From NCBI GenBank assembly GCA_022820645.1, contig JAJEFD010000013.1:1-64000 (forward strand): a stretch of 64,000 nt of DNA. Direction: 5' to 3'. A program made the position numbers and the translations under genes. How positions within the stretch are numbered: position 1 is the first letter of the stretch; each line of letters starts with the position of its first letter. The notes under the pieces were generated by a model. That model was not told the origin of the DNA. It was given only the letters and a program-made list of their open reading frames with translations, and made no database searches. Positions 51,481-59,145 of this stretch are shown one piece after another. Origin of the DNA: Dehalococcoidia bacterium. GTDB lineage: Bacteria; Chloroflexota; Dehalococcoidia; Lucifugimonadales; Australimonadaceae.

Positions 51481-51504
51481 ACTTTGTGCGTTCCGTCACA
51501 AAGT
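51481..51504. promoter_or_regulatory. Inverted repeat overlapping the nadC promoter region
   Basis: ACTTTGTG and CACAAAGT form a perfect 8-bp inverted repeat with an 8-base centre, ending 16 bases before TAGAAT (51521-51526), the likely -10 of nadC. It covers the -35 position and is a plausible operator, perhaps for a NAD-responsive repressor (inference). It also lies just after the DUF1643 stop but lacks a T-tract. Confidence 0.5.
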
Positions 51505-51565
51505 ACCCCTTGCGCCGCCGTAGAATTCTCTCCACGAGAGAAAACCACCTGGCGCGAGGTGAACC

Positions 51566-52420
51566 ATGCTCCACCACTGGCACGGAACACGAGACCTGAT
51601 ACGCATGGCGCTGGCCGAGGACGAGGTCGCCTACGACCCCACCTCATCGCTCCTGCCCGACTACCTCACGAGCGAGGCGCTGATGATGCCGAAGGCCAAC
51701 GGCGTCCTCGCCGGCGTCGACGTGGCCCTCGAGGTCTTCCGCGAGACCGACCCCACGCTCGAAACGACCCGCCTCGTCGACGACGGCTCGCCGGTCGAGC
51801 GCGGCATGTACGTCGCGGCGATTCGCGGGCGTATGTCGAGCATCCTCCGCGCGGAGCGCACCGCTCTCAACTTCGTCCAGCGCATGAGCGGCATCGCCAC
51901 CGCCGTCAACGGCTACGTCCGCGCCATCGAAGGCCTCCCCACGCAGATGATCGACACGCGCAAGACGCTCCCCGGCTGGCGGCTGCTGGACAAGTACGCC
52001 GTCCGCATGGGCGGCGGCCACAACCACCGGATGAGCACCGGCGACGGCATCCTCATCAAGGACAACCACATCGCGGCGATGGCCACCCGGGGCGAGAGCA
52101 TGACCGAGCTCATCCAACGTGCCAAGCACGACGCCGCCCACACCATACGCATCGAGGTGGAGTGCGATACGCTCGACCAGGTGCGCGAGGCCGTCGAGGC
52201 CGGCGCCGACATCATCCTGTTCGACAACATGACGCCCGACCAGATGCGCGAGGGCGTCGCCATCTGCAAGGGCCGCGCGCTCACCGAAGCGTCCGGCGGC
52301 ATCACCATCGACACCGTCCGCGACGTCGCGGAGACAGGCGTCGACCTCCTCTCCACCGGCGCCGTGACGCACTCGGTCACCGCGCTAGACATCAGCCTCG
52401 AGGTCCGCGTAGACGGCTAA
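51566..52420 (+). CDS. nadC: Nicotinate-nucleotide pyrophosphorylase (carboxylating)
   Basis: A 284-residue quinolinate phosphoribosyltransferase. Key motifs: ERTALNFVQRMSGIAT, DTRKTLPGWRLLDKYAVRMG, GGGHNHR, ILIKDNHI, EVECDTLDQ and ILFDNM. It makes NaMN from quinolinate and PRPP in de novo NAD synthesis. AGGTGA lies a few bases before the ATG. nadA and nadB are not in the window. A candidate operator sits upstream at 51481-51504. Confidence 0.95.
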   Translation: MLHHWHGTRDLIRMALAEDEVAYDPTSSLLPDYLTSEALMMPKANGVLAGVDVALEVFRETDPTLETTRLVDDGSPVERGMYVAAIRGRMSSILRAERTALNFVQRMSGIATAVNGYVRAIEGLPTQMIDTRKTLPGWRLLDKYAVRMGGGHNHRMSTGDGILIKDNHIAAMATRGESMTELIQRAKHDAAHTIRIEVECDTLDQVREAVEAGADIILFDNMTPDQMREGVAICKGRALTEASGGITIDTVRDVAETGVDLLSTGAVTHSVTALDISLEVRVDG

Positions 52421-52439
52421 GCCTGTTCCGCCTCGCCTG

Positions 52440-52567
52440 CGCCGCTCTTCTCTTCTGAGGGAGAGGCGCAGAGTAAGAGCCCTCCGGTGCAGGGCGGGAC
52501 GCGGGGCTGTCATGCTGAGCGAAGCCGAAGGGCGTAGCCTTGAGGCGCAGTCGAAGCATCTCTCAGG
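52440..52567. repeat. Family C-like and family B repeats before the beta-propeller gene
   Basis: A degenerate family C unit (about 52440-52500, CTTCTGAGGGAGAGG) followed by a family B arm (52508-52567, TGTCATGCTGAGCGAAG... to AGCATCTCTCAGG). The end of the family B arm supplies the AGGAGA ribosome site of the downstream gene. Confidence 0.7.
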
Positions 52568-52578
52568 AGACGGCCAGG

Positions 52579-53862
52579 TTGAGGCTACTGCTCCGTGCCG
52601 CGTTCATAGCCGCGGTGTTCCTCGCTCTCGCGGCGTGCGGCACCGAGGAGCCCGCGCCCGGTACGCCGGAACCTTCCGGCACCCAGCGCATCGTCTTCGT
52701 CGACCCGCGCTTCGACGTCTGGAGCGTGCAAGGCGACGGCGGCAACCCCGAACGCATCACGAGCGGTGGATTCGGCGAATCGCGCGAGTCCGGCACCAGC
52801 GTCTCGTTACGCCCCCAGCAGGCGCAGAGCGTCCGCTACACCTGGCCCACCTGGTCGCCAGACGGCAGGTTCGTCGCGCTCTCGCGCACGCCGGGCAGCG
52901 GCAACGCACTCGCTGGCCTCGTGCTGTTCGACACGAAGGAGGGGACGGAGCGCCGGCTGCACGAGACGCGCCCCGGCTCTGTTCCCCTCGTCGCAGGCGG
53001 CGCTCCGCACTATGCGCTCTGGTCTCCAGCCTCGGAGTTTCTCTCGTTCGTCGCCCCGAGAGGCCCCGGTCAAGGGCTCGGCCTCTTCGCCGTCCGGCCC
53101 GACGACAGCGAACCCTACGAGGTTTCGGCCAACGCTCCGCTCTACCACGTCTGGTCGCCGGACGGCAGGTACATCCTCGTGCACCGGCGGGGACAGCTGC
53201 TGCTTCACGATACGCGCGACCGCTCGACCCTCGACCTCGACGCGGACTCGCTCCGCTATCGCGTCCCGGCGTTCAGCCCGGACGGCGACCGCATCGCCTA
53301 CGTCGTCGAGGAGGGCGGCACCGGCAGGCTCGTCACATCAAACCTCGACGGGACTGACCGCGTCGTGCTGATGGACGTCCCCGGCGAGGCAGCCTTCGCT
53401 TGGTCTCCCGCCGGTGGACATGTCGCCGTCGCGAGGAAGCCGTTGGGGAGACTGTTCTACGGCGAACTCCACGTCGTGGACGACGACGGTTCAGGCGACG
53501 CCAGGCTGATCGCGCCCCATCGCATGGCCGCCTTCTACTGGTCGCCGGACGGCAAGCGGATCGCGCGCGCAGCCTTCGACGGTACGCTGCGCTGGGAGGT
53601 CGTAGACCCAGCCACGGGTGTGATAGCGCACTTGGAAGAGTTCATCCCCACCCCGGACTTCCTCACCCACCTGCAGTTCTTCGACCAGTTCGCACCGTCC
53701 CACCTCGTCTGGTCGGCCGACTCCACGAAACTGGCATTCGCTGGCGTTCTCGACCGCAGTGAGAGCCCTCAGGTCTGGGTCGTCGACGCGGTTAGCAATG
53801 GCGACCCCCGACCCGTCGCCGAGGGCCGCCTCGCCTTCTGGGTCCCTTCGCCCGGAGAGTAG
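52579..53862 (+). CDS. Beta-propeller (TolB/WD40-like) lipoprotein
   Basis: A 427-residue exported protein. The signal ends LALAACGTEE, a lipobox with the lipidated Cys. The mature part has repeated WSPDGR-type units (TWPTWSPDGRFVALSR, HVWSPDGRYILVHR, PAFSPDGDRIAYVV, FYWSPDGKRIARA), marking a TolB-like propeller. Role unknown. The start is taken as the TTG at 52579, 8 bases after AGGAGA, because it begins the signal peptide directly; the frame is open to 52540 through repeat DNA. Confidence 0.82.
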   Translation: MRLLLRAAFIAAVFLALAACGTEEPAPGTPEPSGTQRIVFVDPRFDVWSVQGDGGNPERITSGGFGESRESGTSVSLRPQQAQSVRYTWPTWSPDGRFVALSRTPGSGNALAGLVLFDTKEGTERRLHETRPGSVPLVAGGAPHYALWSPASEFLSFVAPRGPGQGLGLFAVRPDDSEPYEVSANAPLYHVWSPDGRYILVHRRGQLLLHDTRDRSTLDLDADSLRYRVPAFSPDGDRIAYVVEEGGTGRLVTSNLDGTDRVVLMDVPGEAAFAWSPAGGHVAVARKPLGRLFYGELHVVDDDGSGDARLIAPHRMAAFYWSPDGKRIARAAFDGTLRWEVVDPATGVIAHLEEFIPTPDFLTHLQFFDQFAPSHLVWSADSTKLAFAGVLDRSESPQVWVVDAVSNGDPRPVAEGRLAFWVPSPGE

Positions 53863-53873
53863 GCTTACGCGCC

Positions 53874-54539
53874 TTAAGACAGCCCCGCCACCACGTCCGC
53901 GAGCGACACGCCCGCCATCGACGGCAGCAGGCAGTCCGCGTGGCCTAGGTCCATGCTCGCGGTGAGGGGGTTCGGCGCGGCGACGCAGCGCAGGCCCGCG
54001 GCCTTCGCCGCCGTCACTCCGTGCGGCGAGTCTTCTATCGCGAACGCCTCGTGCGGCTCGACGCCCAGCCGCTCCAGCGCGAGACAGTACAGCGCCGGGT
54101 CCGGCTTCGCCCGTTCCACCTCGTCTCGGGTGCAGACGGCATCGAACGACGACAGCAGCCCCAACCGGTCGAGGTGGCCGTTCACCCACGCGGACGTCGA
54201 GCTCGACGCAACGGCAAGGGCGAGCCCGGCCTGCTTCGCTTCTGCGATGAGCTCCGCCGCCCCGTCACGTGGCGGAAGCATCAGCGTCACGTCGCGGCGC
54301 ATCGCGCGAGCCTCTGCGCGGATCGCCTCCCGGTCCACCTCGCGGCCTATGATGCCTTCCAGGTGGATGAACGCGGCATCGGTGCCGGCGCCCTGGCCGA
54401 TCACGTCCTGCCAGACGCTCAGCGGCAGGGTAGCGCCCAGCTCCGCGAAGATGGTGCTGTACGCCTCGTAGATGGGCTGCTCGGTGTCGACGATGAGGCC
54501 GTCGAAATCGAAGACGATGGCGCGGAAGGGGATACTCAC
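53874..54539 (-). CDS. HAD-superfamily phosphatase (beta-phosphoglucomutase-like)
   Basis: A 221-residue HAD hydrolase: motif I IVFDFDGLIVDTE, motif II VASSSTSAWV, a Lys in ERAKPDPALY and motif III AIEDSPHGVTAAKAAG. This is the phosphatase/phosphomutase subgroup with an N-terminal helical cap. The start is the GTG at 54539. A perfect TATAAT at 54546-54551 places transcription start at or one base before this GTG, so the mRNA appears leaderless. The open frame to 55016 overlaps the divergent genes and is not coding. Confidence 0.88.
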   Translation of the reverse strand: MSIPFRAIVFDFDGLIVDTEQPIYEAYSTIFAELGATLPLSVWQDVIGQGAGTDAAFIHLEGIIGREVDREAIRAEARAMRRDVTLMLPPRDGAAELIAEAKQAGLALAVASSSTSAWVNGHLDRLGLLSSFDAVCTRDEVERAKPDPALYCLALERLGVEPHEAFAIEDSPHGVTAAKAAGLRCVAAPNPLTASMDLGHADCLLPSMAGVSLADVVAGLS

Positions 54540-54545
54540 CCGCCC

Positions 54546-54551
54546 ATTATA
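54546..54551 (-). promoter_or_regulatory. TATAAT -10 box of the HAD phosphatase gene
   Basis: A consensus -10 on the minus strand lying only 6 bases before the GTG start codon; no ribosome site between them. Confidence 0.65.
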
Positions 54552-54580
54552 CAAAGCCCCCTCCTTTGCCCCTGCGCCGC

Positions 54581-54586
54581 TATACT
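54581..54586 (+). promoter_or_regulatory. Likely -10 box for the atzG-like/amidase operon
   Basis: TATACT 30 bases before the ATG at 54616, divergent from the HAD promoter. No clear -35. Confidence 0.45.
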
Positions 54587-54615
54587 TGCGCGCAGCCTGT
54601 CCAGCGGAGATCGCG

Positions 54616-54801
54616 ATGTCCCCTGAACTGACCCCGGACGCGTTCGCCTCGATGGCGCGCGCCGCCGGCATCACCGCCGGCCCCGAGCACCTCGAGAAGC
54701 TGCGTCCCGAGGTGGAAGCGATGCTCGGACGCATCGCGCCGCTGGACGACCTGCCGGTCGACCACATCCCCGTCGAACGGGCCGTCGGAGGCATGGAATG
54801 A
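54616..54801 (+). CDS. GatC/AtzG-like small amidase partner, copy 2
   Basis: A 61-residue protein: MSPELTPDAFASMARAAGI, a helix to PEVEAMLGRI, then PLDDLPVDHIPVER, typical of GatC/AtzG-like proteins with a proline-rich segment that binds along the amidase. GGAG lies 7 bases upstream. Its stop overlaps the amidase start as ATGA. Similar in plan to the gene at 48728-48949. Confidence 0.75.
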   Translation: MSPELTPDAFASMARAAGITAGPEHLEKLRPEVEAMLGRIAPLDDLPVDHIPVERAVGGME

Positions 54802-56207
54802 CGGACGTCACCGCCCTCTCCGCAGCCGACCTCGCACGCCGCATCGCCGCGAAGGAGCTTTCCGCAACCGACGCCGTGGGTGCGTTCATCGCCCGCGCCG
54901 ATGCGCTCGAACCGCAGGTCGGCGCGTTCATCACACGCACCTCCGAGGATGCGATGGCCGACGCCCGCGCCGCCGACGCCGAACTCGCCGCCGGGCGGTC
55001 GCGCGGCCCGTTGCACGGCGTGCCGTTCGGCATCAAGGACATCTACTGGAGCGCGGGCATCGTGACGACCTCCGGCTCGGCGCTCGACGCCGAATTCGTG
55101 CCGGACGAGGACGCCACCGCCGTCCGGCTGCTCCGAGAAGCGGGCGCTATCTCCATGGGGAAGGTCAACACTGTCGAGTACGCGTTCGGTCCCACCGGAC
55201 AGAACGCCACCTACGGCATGCCGCGCAACCCGTGGGGCGAGGGCCGCATGCCGGGCGGTTCGTCCAGCGGCACCGGGGCGGGCGTCTCATCGGGCTTCTT
55301 CCCCTTTGGCCTCGGCTCGGACACCGGCGGCTCTATCCGCATCCCGTCATCGCTCTGCGGCATATCCGGCATCAAGCCCACGTTCGGGCTCGTGAGCCGC
55401 TTCGGCGTCACGCCGCTCTCGCACTCGCTCGACACCGCCGGCCCGATGGCGCACACCGTCGAGGACCTCGCCCTGCTCCTGAACGTCCTCGCGGGCCACG
55501 ACGAGCGCGACCCCGTCTCGATCGACGCCCCGAAGGTCGACTACGTCACGTCACTGGAGGGTGGCGTGAGCGGGCTCCGCATCGGCGTGCCCCTGCAGTA
55601 CGTCTGGGACGCGATCGACACGGACGTTGCGCTCGCGTTCGAGTCCGCGATGCGCACGCTGGAAGGGCTCGGCGCGCAGGTGATGGAGATATCGCTGCCC
55701 GAGCTGGACTGGACGACCCCCATCGCCGCTGGCATCACGACCGCCGAGGCCGCGATGGCACACGGCGCGCGCGTGCTCCGCGACGGCGACCGCATGGACC
55801 AAGCGATACGCCGACGTTTCGAGTCCGGCTTCTTCGTGCCCGCGACGGCGTACGCCCGGGCGCAGCAGGCCCGCGTCGCGTACGCGCGGGCGGTCGCGCA
55901 GGCGCTCACGCGCGTCGACCTCATCGCGATGCCAAGCGTCGCCACGCCCGCCCCCCTCGCCGACCAGGACACGCTCAACTTCAACGGGGTCGAGATAACG
56001 TCGCGGGAGGCGCTGTTGAAGCTCACGCGCGTCTTCAACCTCGCACGCATGCCGAGCGCGTCCGTGCCGTGCGGCTTCTCGACCGACGGCCTGCCGCTCG
56101 GCCTCATGCTGGGCGGCGCGCGCCTCAACGACGCCCTCGTGCTCCGCGCCGCGCATGCCTACCAGACCGCGACGGACTGGCACACGCGCCAGCCGCCGCT
56201 GGGATGA
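54798..56207 (+). CDS. Amidase (GatA/AtzE family), copy 2
   Basis: A 469-residue amidase-signature enzyme. The catalytic Lys is in VPFGIKDIYW, Ser in GGSSSGTGAGVSSG and the nucleophile in SDTGGSIRIPSSLCGISGIKPT. Translationally coupled to the AtzG-like gene. No gatB nearby, so small amide hydrolysis is more likely than tRNA amidation. Followed by a class II aldolase gene with which it may share a catabolic pathway. Confidence 0.88.
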   Translation: MTDVTALSAADLARRIAAKELSATDAVGAFIARADALEPQVGAFITRTSEDAMADARAADAELAAGRSRGPLHGVPFGIKDIYWSAGIVTTSGSALDAEFVPDEDATAVRLLREAGAISMGKVNTVEYAFGPTGQNATYGMPRNPWGEGRMPGGSSSGTGAGVSSGFFPFGLGSDTGGSIRIPSSLCGISGIKPTFGLVSRFGVTPLSHSLDTAGPMAHTVEDLALLLNVLAGHDERDPVSIDAPKVDYVTSLEGGVSGLRIGVPLQYVWDAIDTDVALAFESAMRTLEGLGAQVMEISLPELDWTTPIAAGITTAEAAMAHGARVLRDGDRMDQAIRRRFESGFFVPATAYARAQQARVAYARAVAQALTRVDLIAMPSVATPAPLADQDTLNFNGVEITSREALLKLTRVFNLARMPSASVPCGFSTDGLPLGLMLGGARLNDALVLRAAHAYQTATDWHTRQPPLG

Positions 56208-56224
56208 ACACCAAGGAGGCCGAC

Positions 56225-56980
56225 ATGGCAGACGTATCCGAACTCATGGAAGAGGTCGCGCTCGCGAACCGGATGCTGTACGAGATGGGGCTCGCCGACT
56301 CCTCCACCATCGAACGCGGCCACGTGAGCCTGCGCCTGCCGGACGACCCGGACAGGTTCGTCATCAAGGCGCTCGGCCCCGCGCTCTCGCAGACCTACGC
56401 CGAGCACATGGTCGTCGTCGACGTGAACGGCGACAAGGCGGGCGGCCCGAAGGAACTGAACCTCCCGAACGAGGTGAAGATGCACTCCTGCCTGCTGCGC
56501 GAGCGCCCGGACGTCAACTCGGTCGTGCACGTCCACCCGCGCTACACCGTCCTGATGAGCGTGCTGCAGGAGCAGATGGGGCCGATGTGCATCGAGGGCA
56601 TGCCCCTCTTCTCAGAGCCGCTGCCGATGTTCCCCAGCCCGCGCCTCATCATCCACGAGAAGGACGGCGCGGAGGTCGCGCAACGCATGGGCAGCCACAG
56701 CGCCATCCTCCTGCAGGGACACGGCGCGGCGACCGTCGGCGGCGACATGGAGGACGCCATCGTGAACATGCTGCACCTGGAGGAGCAGGCGCGCATGAAC
56801 TACCTCGCGTTCTGCGCCGTCGGCAGCGGCCACGCCGTTCTCACGCCCGAGCAGCGCGCCGAGTTCGTCGCCAACATGCGCTCCATGCCCGAGGCAGACC
56901 ACCTCACGCCGGAGGTCGCCCCCACGCCGCGCAAGCCCAGCGGCATCTGGCACCACTACGCCGCCCTCGCCCGGCGTTAG
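56225..56980 (+). CDS. Class II aldolase/adducin family protein, copy 1
   Basis: A 251-residue zinc aldolase-like protein: SVVHVHPRYTVLMSVLQ provides metal histidines, with LLQGHGAATVGGDM further on. Relatives cleave fuculose- or ribulose-phosphates or decarboxylate small acids. Two starts are possible: an ATG at 56204 overlapping the amidase stop, and the preferred ATG at 56225 with AAGGAGG 5-6 bases before it. It ends two bases from the convergent second aldolase. Confidence 0.85.
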   Translation: MADVSELMEEVALANRMLYEMGLADSSTIERGHVSLRLPDDPDRFVIKALGPALSQTYAEHMVVVDVNGDKAGGPKELNLPNEVKMHSCLLRERPDVNSVVHVHPRYTVLMSVLQEQMGPMCIEGMPLFSEPLPMFPSPRLIIHEKDGAEVAQRMGSHSAILLQGHGAATVGGDMEDAIVNMLHLEEQARMNYLAFCAVGSGHAVLTPEQRAEFVANMRSMPEADHLTPEVAPTPRKPSGIWHHYAALARR

Positions 56981-56982
56981 TC

Positions 56983-57729
56983 CTACTCCATCACCTTCAG
57001 GCTCGGCACGAGCGACCTGAAATACTCGTACGCGTGCGACGCCCGGCGCGACCAGTCCGGCCCGAACCGCGCGACGTACTCGTCCGTCAGCGGCATCGGT
57101 GTCCCCACGATGGTTGCGATGACCTGGATGATCGCCGCACGCTCCAGGTAGATCGTGTTCGACACCGAGTGGTCCATCGACTCGCCCACAACGACGACGC
57201 CGTGATTGCGCAGCAGCGCCGCAGTGCGGTCGCCGAGCGTCTCCGCGACTTCCTCGCCCAGCGCGGTGGTCGTGATGAGGTCCGGCTTCGGGTAGATGGG
57301 CGTCTCCGGCGCGAACGGGAGCGCCTGGTTGTAGAGCGGCTTGATGGGAACGTTCCCCGCTCCTATCGCCGTCGACACCAGCTGATGAGTGTGCACGACA
57401 GAGTTCACGTCCTGTCTCGCCCGCATGATTGCGGCGTGCAGCGCCGTCTCCCGGGGCGGCACGGGCGCGTCTATCGTCCGCCCGCGCTGGTCGCTCGGGT
57501 TCCACTGCGAGTCGCCGCCTTCGAGATAGGCGTCGATGTCGACCGCGATGATGTCCTCGGCCCGGATCTGGTTGTGCGCGCGGAGCACCGGCTTGATGTA
57601 GAGCACGTTCGTGCCCGGCACGCGCGCGCTGACGTGGCCGTGGAAGTCCACCAGCCCCTGGTGATCGAGCACGTGCGAACTGTCCGCTACCTGGCGCTTC
57701 AGCGCCTCGATCTCTGTGGATGTCGTCAT
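56983..57729 (-). CDS. Class II aldolase/adducin family protein, copy 2
   Basis: A 248-residue paralogue: DFHGHVSARVPGTNVLYI, the metal site SVVHTHQLVSTAIG and LLRNHGVVVVGESM. Its ATG overlaps the MFS transporter stop as ATGA, suggesting transporter and aldolase act on one substrate. Sequence differs clearly from the neighbouring aldolase, so the convergent pair is not a recent duplication. Confidence 0.86.
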   Translation of the reverse strand: MTTSTEIEALKRQVADSSHVLDHQGLVDFHGHVSARVPGTNVLYIKPVLRAHNQIRAEDIIAVDIDAYLEGGDSQWNPSDQRGRTIDAPVPPRETALHAAIMRARQDVNSVVHTHQLVSTAIGAGNVPIKPLYNQALPFAPETPIYPKPDLITTTALGEEVAETLGDRTAALLRNHGVVVVGESMDHSVSNTIYLERAAIIQVIATIVGTPMPLTDEYVARFGPDWSRRASHAYEYFRSLVPSLKVME

Positions 57730-59054
57730 AGCTCTGGGTCCCCTCCTGCGTTGATTGCGGTGGTGGGTGCGCGCTGCGGGCGCTTCGGCTTCACGGCCAG
57801 CGCCAGCAGCACGGCTGCGATGGTGAATGTTACGGCAGCGGAGTAGAAGACGGCTTCGTAGGACCCCGTGGACTCCCTGATCACCGACATGATCAACGGG
57901 CCGAGCGCAAGGCCCCCGAGCAGTGCGGTCTGCACGAGGCCGGAGATAGCGCCGTAGGAGCGCCTCCCGAAGTAGTTCGCTATGAGGATCATAAGGATGG
58001 AACCCTCGCCCCGCGCCGCGATGCCGAGCAGGATGCCGTAGCCGACCGCCGCAACGGGATGCGAGATGAACTGGAAGCCCAGCGCCAGCGCCATCCCCAT
58101 CAGCATCGTGAAGATCCCCAGCAAACGCTCGGAGATGCGCTCCGCCAGGAACCCCCAGAGCGTATTGGCGAACGCGCCCGAGATGGCGAACATGCTCACG
58201 GCGGCGACCCCTATCGCCTCCCTGAGTCCCTGGTCCGCGTATATCTGCGGCATATGGAACGGCAGCCCGCCCCCGCCGTAGTTCGTCAGCACGATTGACA
58301 GGATGATGAGAGCGAACGACGGCGTCCGGATCGCCTCGCGCAACGTCCACGACTCCTCCGCCTCCCGTGCGCTCGCCTCTACCGCAGCCCGCCCGCCGCT
58401 CTCCGTGACTTCATCGCCGTCCGGCAGCAGCCCCATCTCCTCCGGCGTGCGCCGGATGACGAGCGCGTTCGGCAGCACGAGGAAGACGATGACCGCGATG
58501 CCGAGGATGACCCACACCCCCCGCCAGCCCAGTCCCGCGCTGATGATGAGGAGCGCGGCAGGGCCCAGCACGAACGTCCCTATCGGGTGAGCGGTGCCCA
58601 CGAGCCCGATGGCGCGTCCGCGCATCCGGCGGAACCAGTTCACCACGACCACGCGCGGGACTACGCCCGCGATCAGGTTCTGCGCGATGCCCCGCGCGAC
58701 CGCGTAACCGACCACCAGCACCCAGACCGCGGGTGCAGCCGCGATGAGGAAGAACGTGGAGGCCATCAGCACGACGCCGAGCGTCATCAGCACGCGCGGG
58801 CTGTAGCGGTCGGCGAGCAACCCGACGAACGGCGCGCCGATCCCCGAGAGTATGCCGCCGACCGTCACTGCGCCGGCGATGGCCGTGGCGCTCCACCCCG
58901 TATCCTCGCTGATGGGCCGGACGAGCACGCCGATGAAGACCTGGCTCGTGGGGCCTGCGAACAGTCCCGTCAGCAGGATGACGCCGAGGATGTACCAGCC
59001 ATAGAAGATGCGGCGCTGGGGTTTCGGGTTGGGGGTGGTCAAGTGAACGCTCAC
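57726..59054 (-). CDS. MFS transporter (monocarboxylate/oxalate-formate type)
   Basis: A 442-residue protein with about twelve membrane helices and a central charged loop near 215-240. It begins FYGWYILGVILLTGLFAGPT, typical of the oxalate/formate and monocarboxylate antiporter branch, and contains GLLADRYSPRVLM at the loop 2-3 signature. A carboxylate substrate is likely (inference). GTG start at 59054 without a ribosome site. Coupled to the downstream class II aldolase. Confidence 0.87.
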   Translation of the reverse strand: MSVHLTTPNPKPQRRIFYGWYILGVILLTGLFAGPTSQVFIGVLVRPISEDTGWSATAIAGAVTVGGILSGIGAPFVGLLADRYSPRVLMTLGVVLMASTFFLIAAAPAVWVLVVGYAVARGIAQNLIAGVVPRVVVVNWFRRMRGRAIGLVGTAHPIGTFVLGPAALLIISAGLGWRGVWVILGIAVIVFLVLPNALVIRRTPEEMGLLPDGDEVTESGGRAAVEASAREAEESWTLREAIRTPSFALIILSIVLTNYGGGGLPFHMPQIYADQGLREAIGVAAVSMFAISGAFANTLWGFLAERISERLLGIFTMLMGMALALGFQFISHPVAAVGYGILLGIAARGEGSILMILIANYFGRRSYGAISGLVQTALLGGLALGPLIMSVIRESTGSYEAVFYSAAVTFTIAAVLLALAVKPKRPQRAPTTAINAGGDPEL

Positions 59055-59126
59055 GGGCAGGTTACGCTACTGGTTCCGGCGCGCATAGTCGCCCGAAAAC
59101 ATGCAACCTCAGCGGCTTCCGCGACG

Positions 59127-59132
59127 TAGAAT
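59127..59132 (+). promoter_or_regulatory. Likely -10 box for dnaG
   Basis: TAGAAT lies 13 bases before the dnaG ATG; the predicted leader is only about 7 bases, overlapping the GGGGAG site. Confidence 0.4.
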
Positions 59133-59145
59133 CCGGTAGGGGAGT

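Noticed and set aside
56155-57846. A 563-residue plus-strand frame spanning both class II aldolase genes
   Set aside because: It is an out-of-frame, Arg/Pro-rich translation across two genes of opposite orientation.
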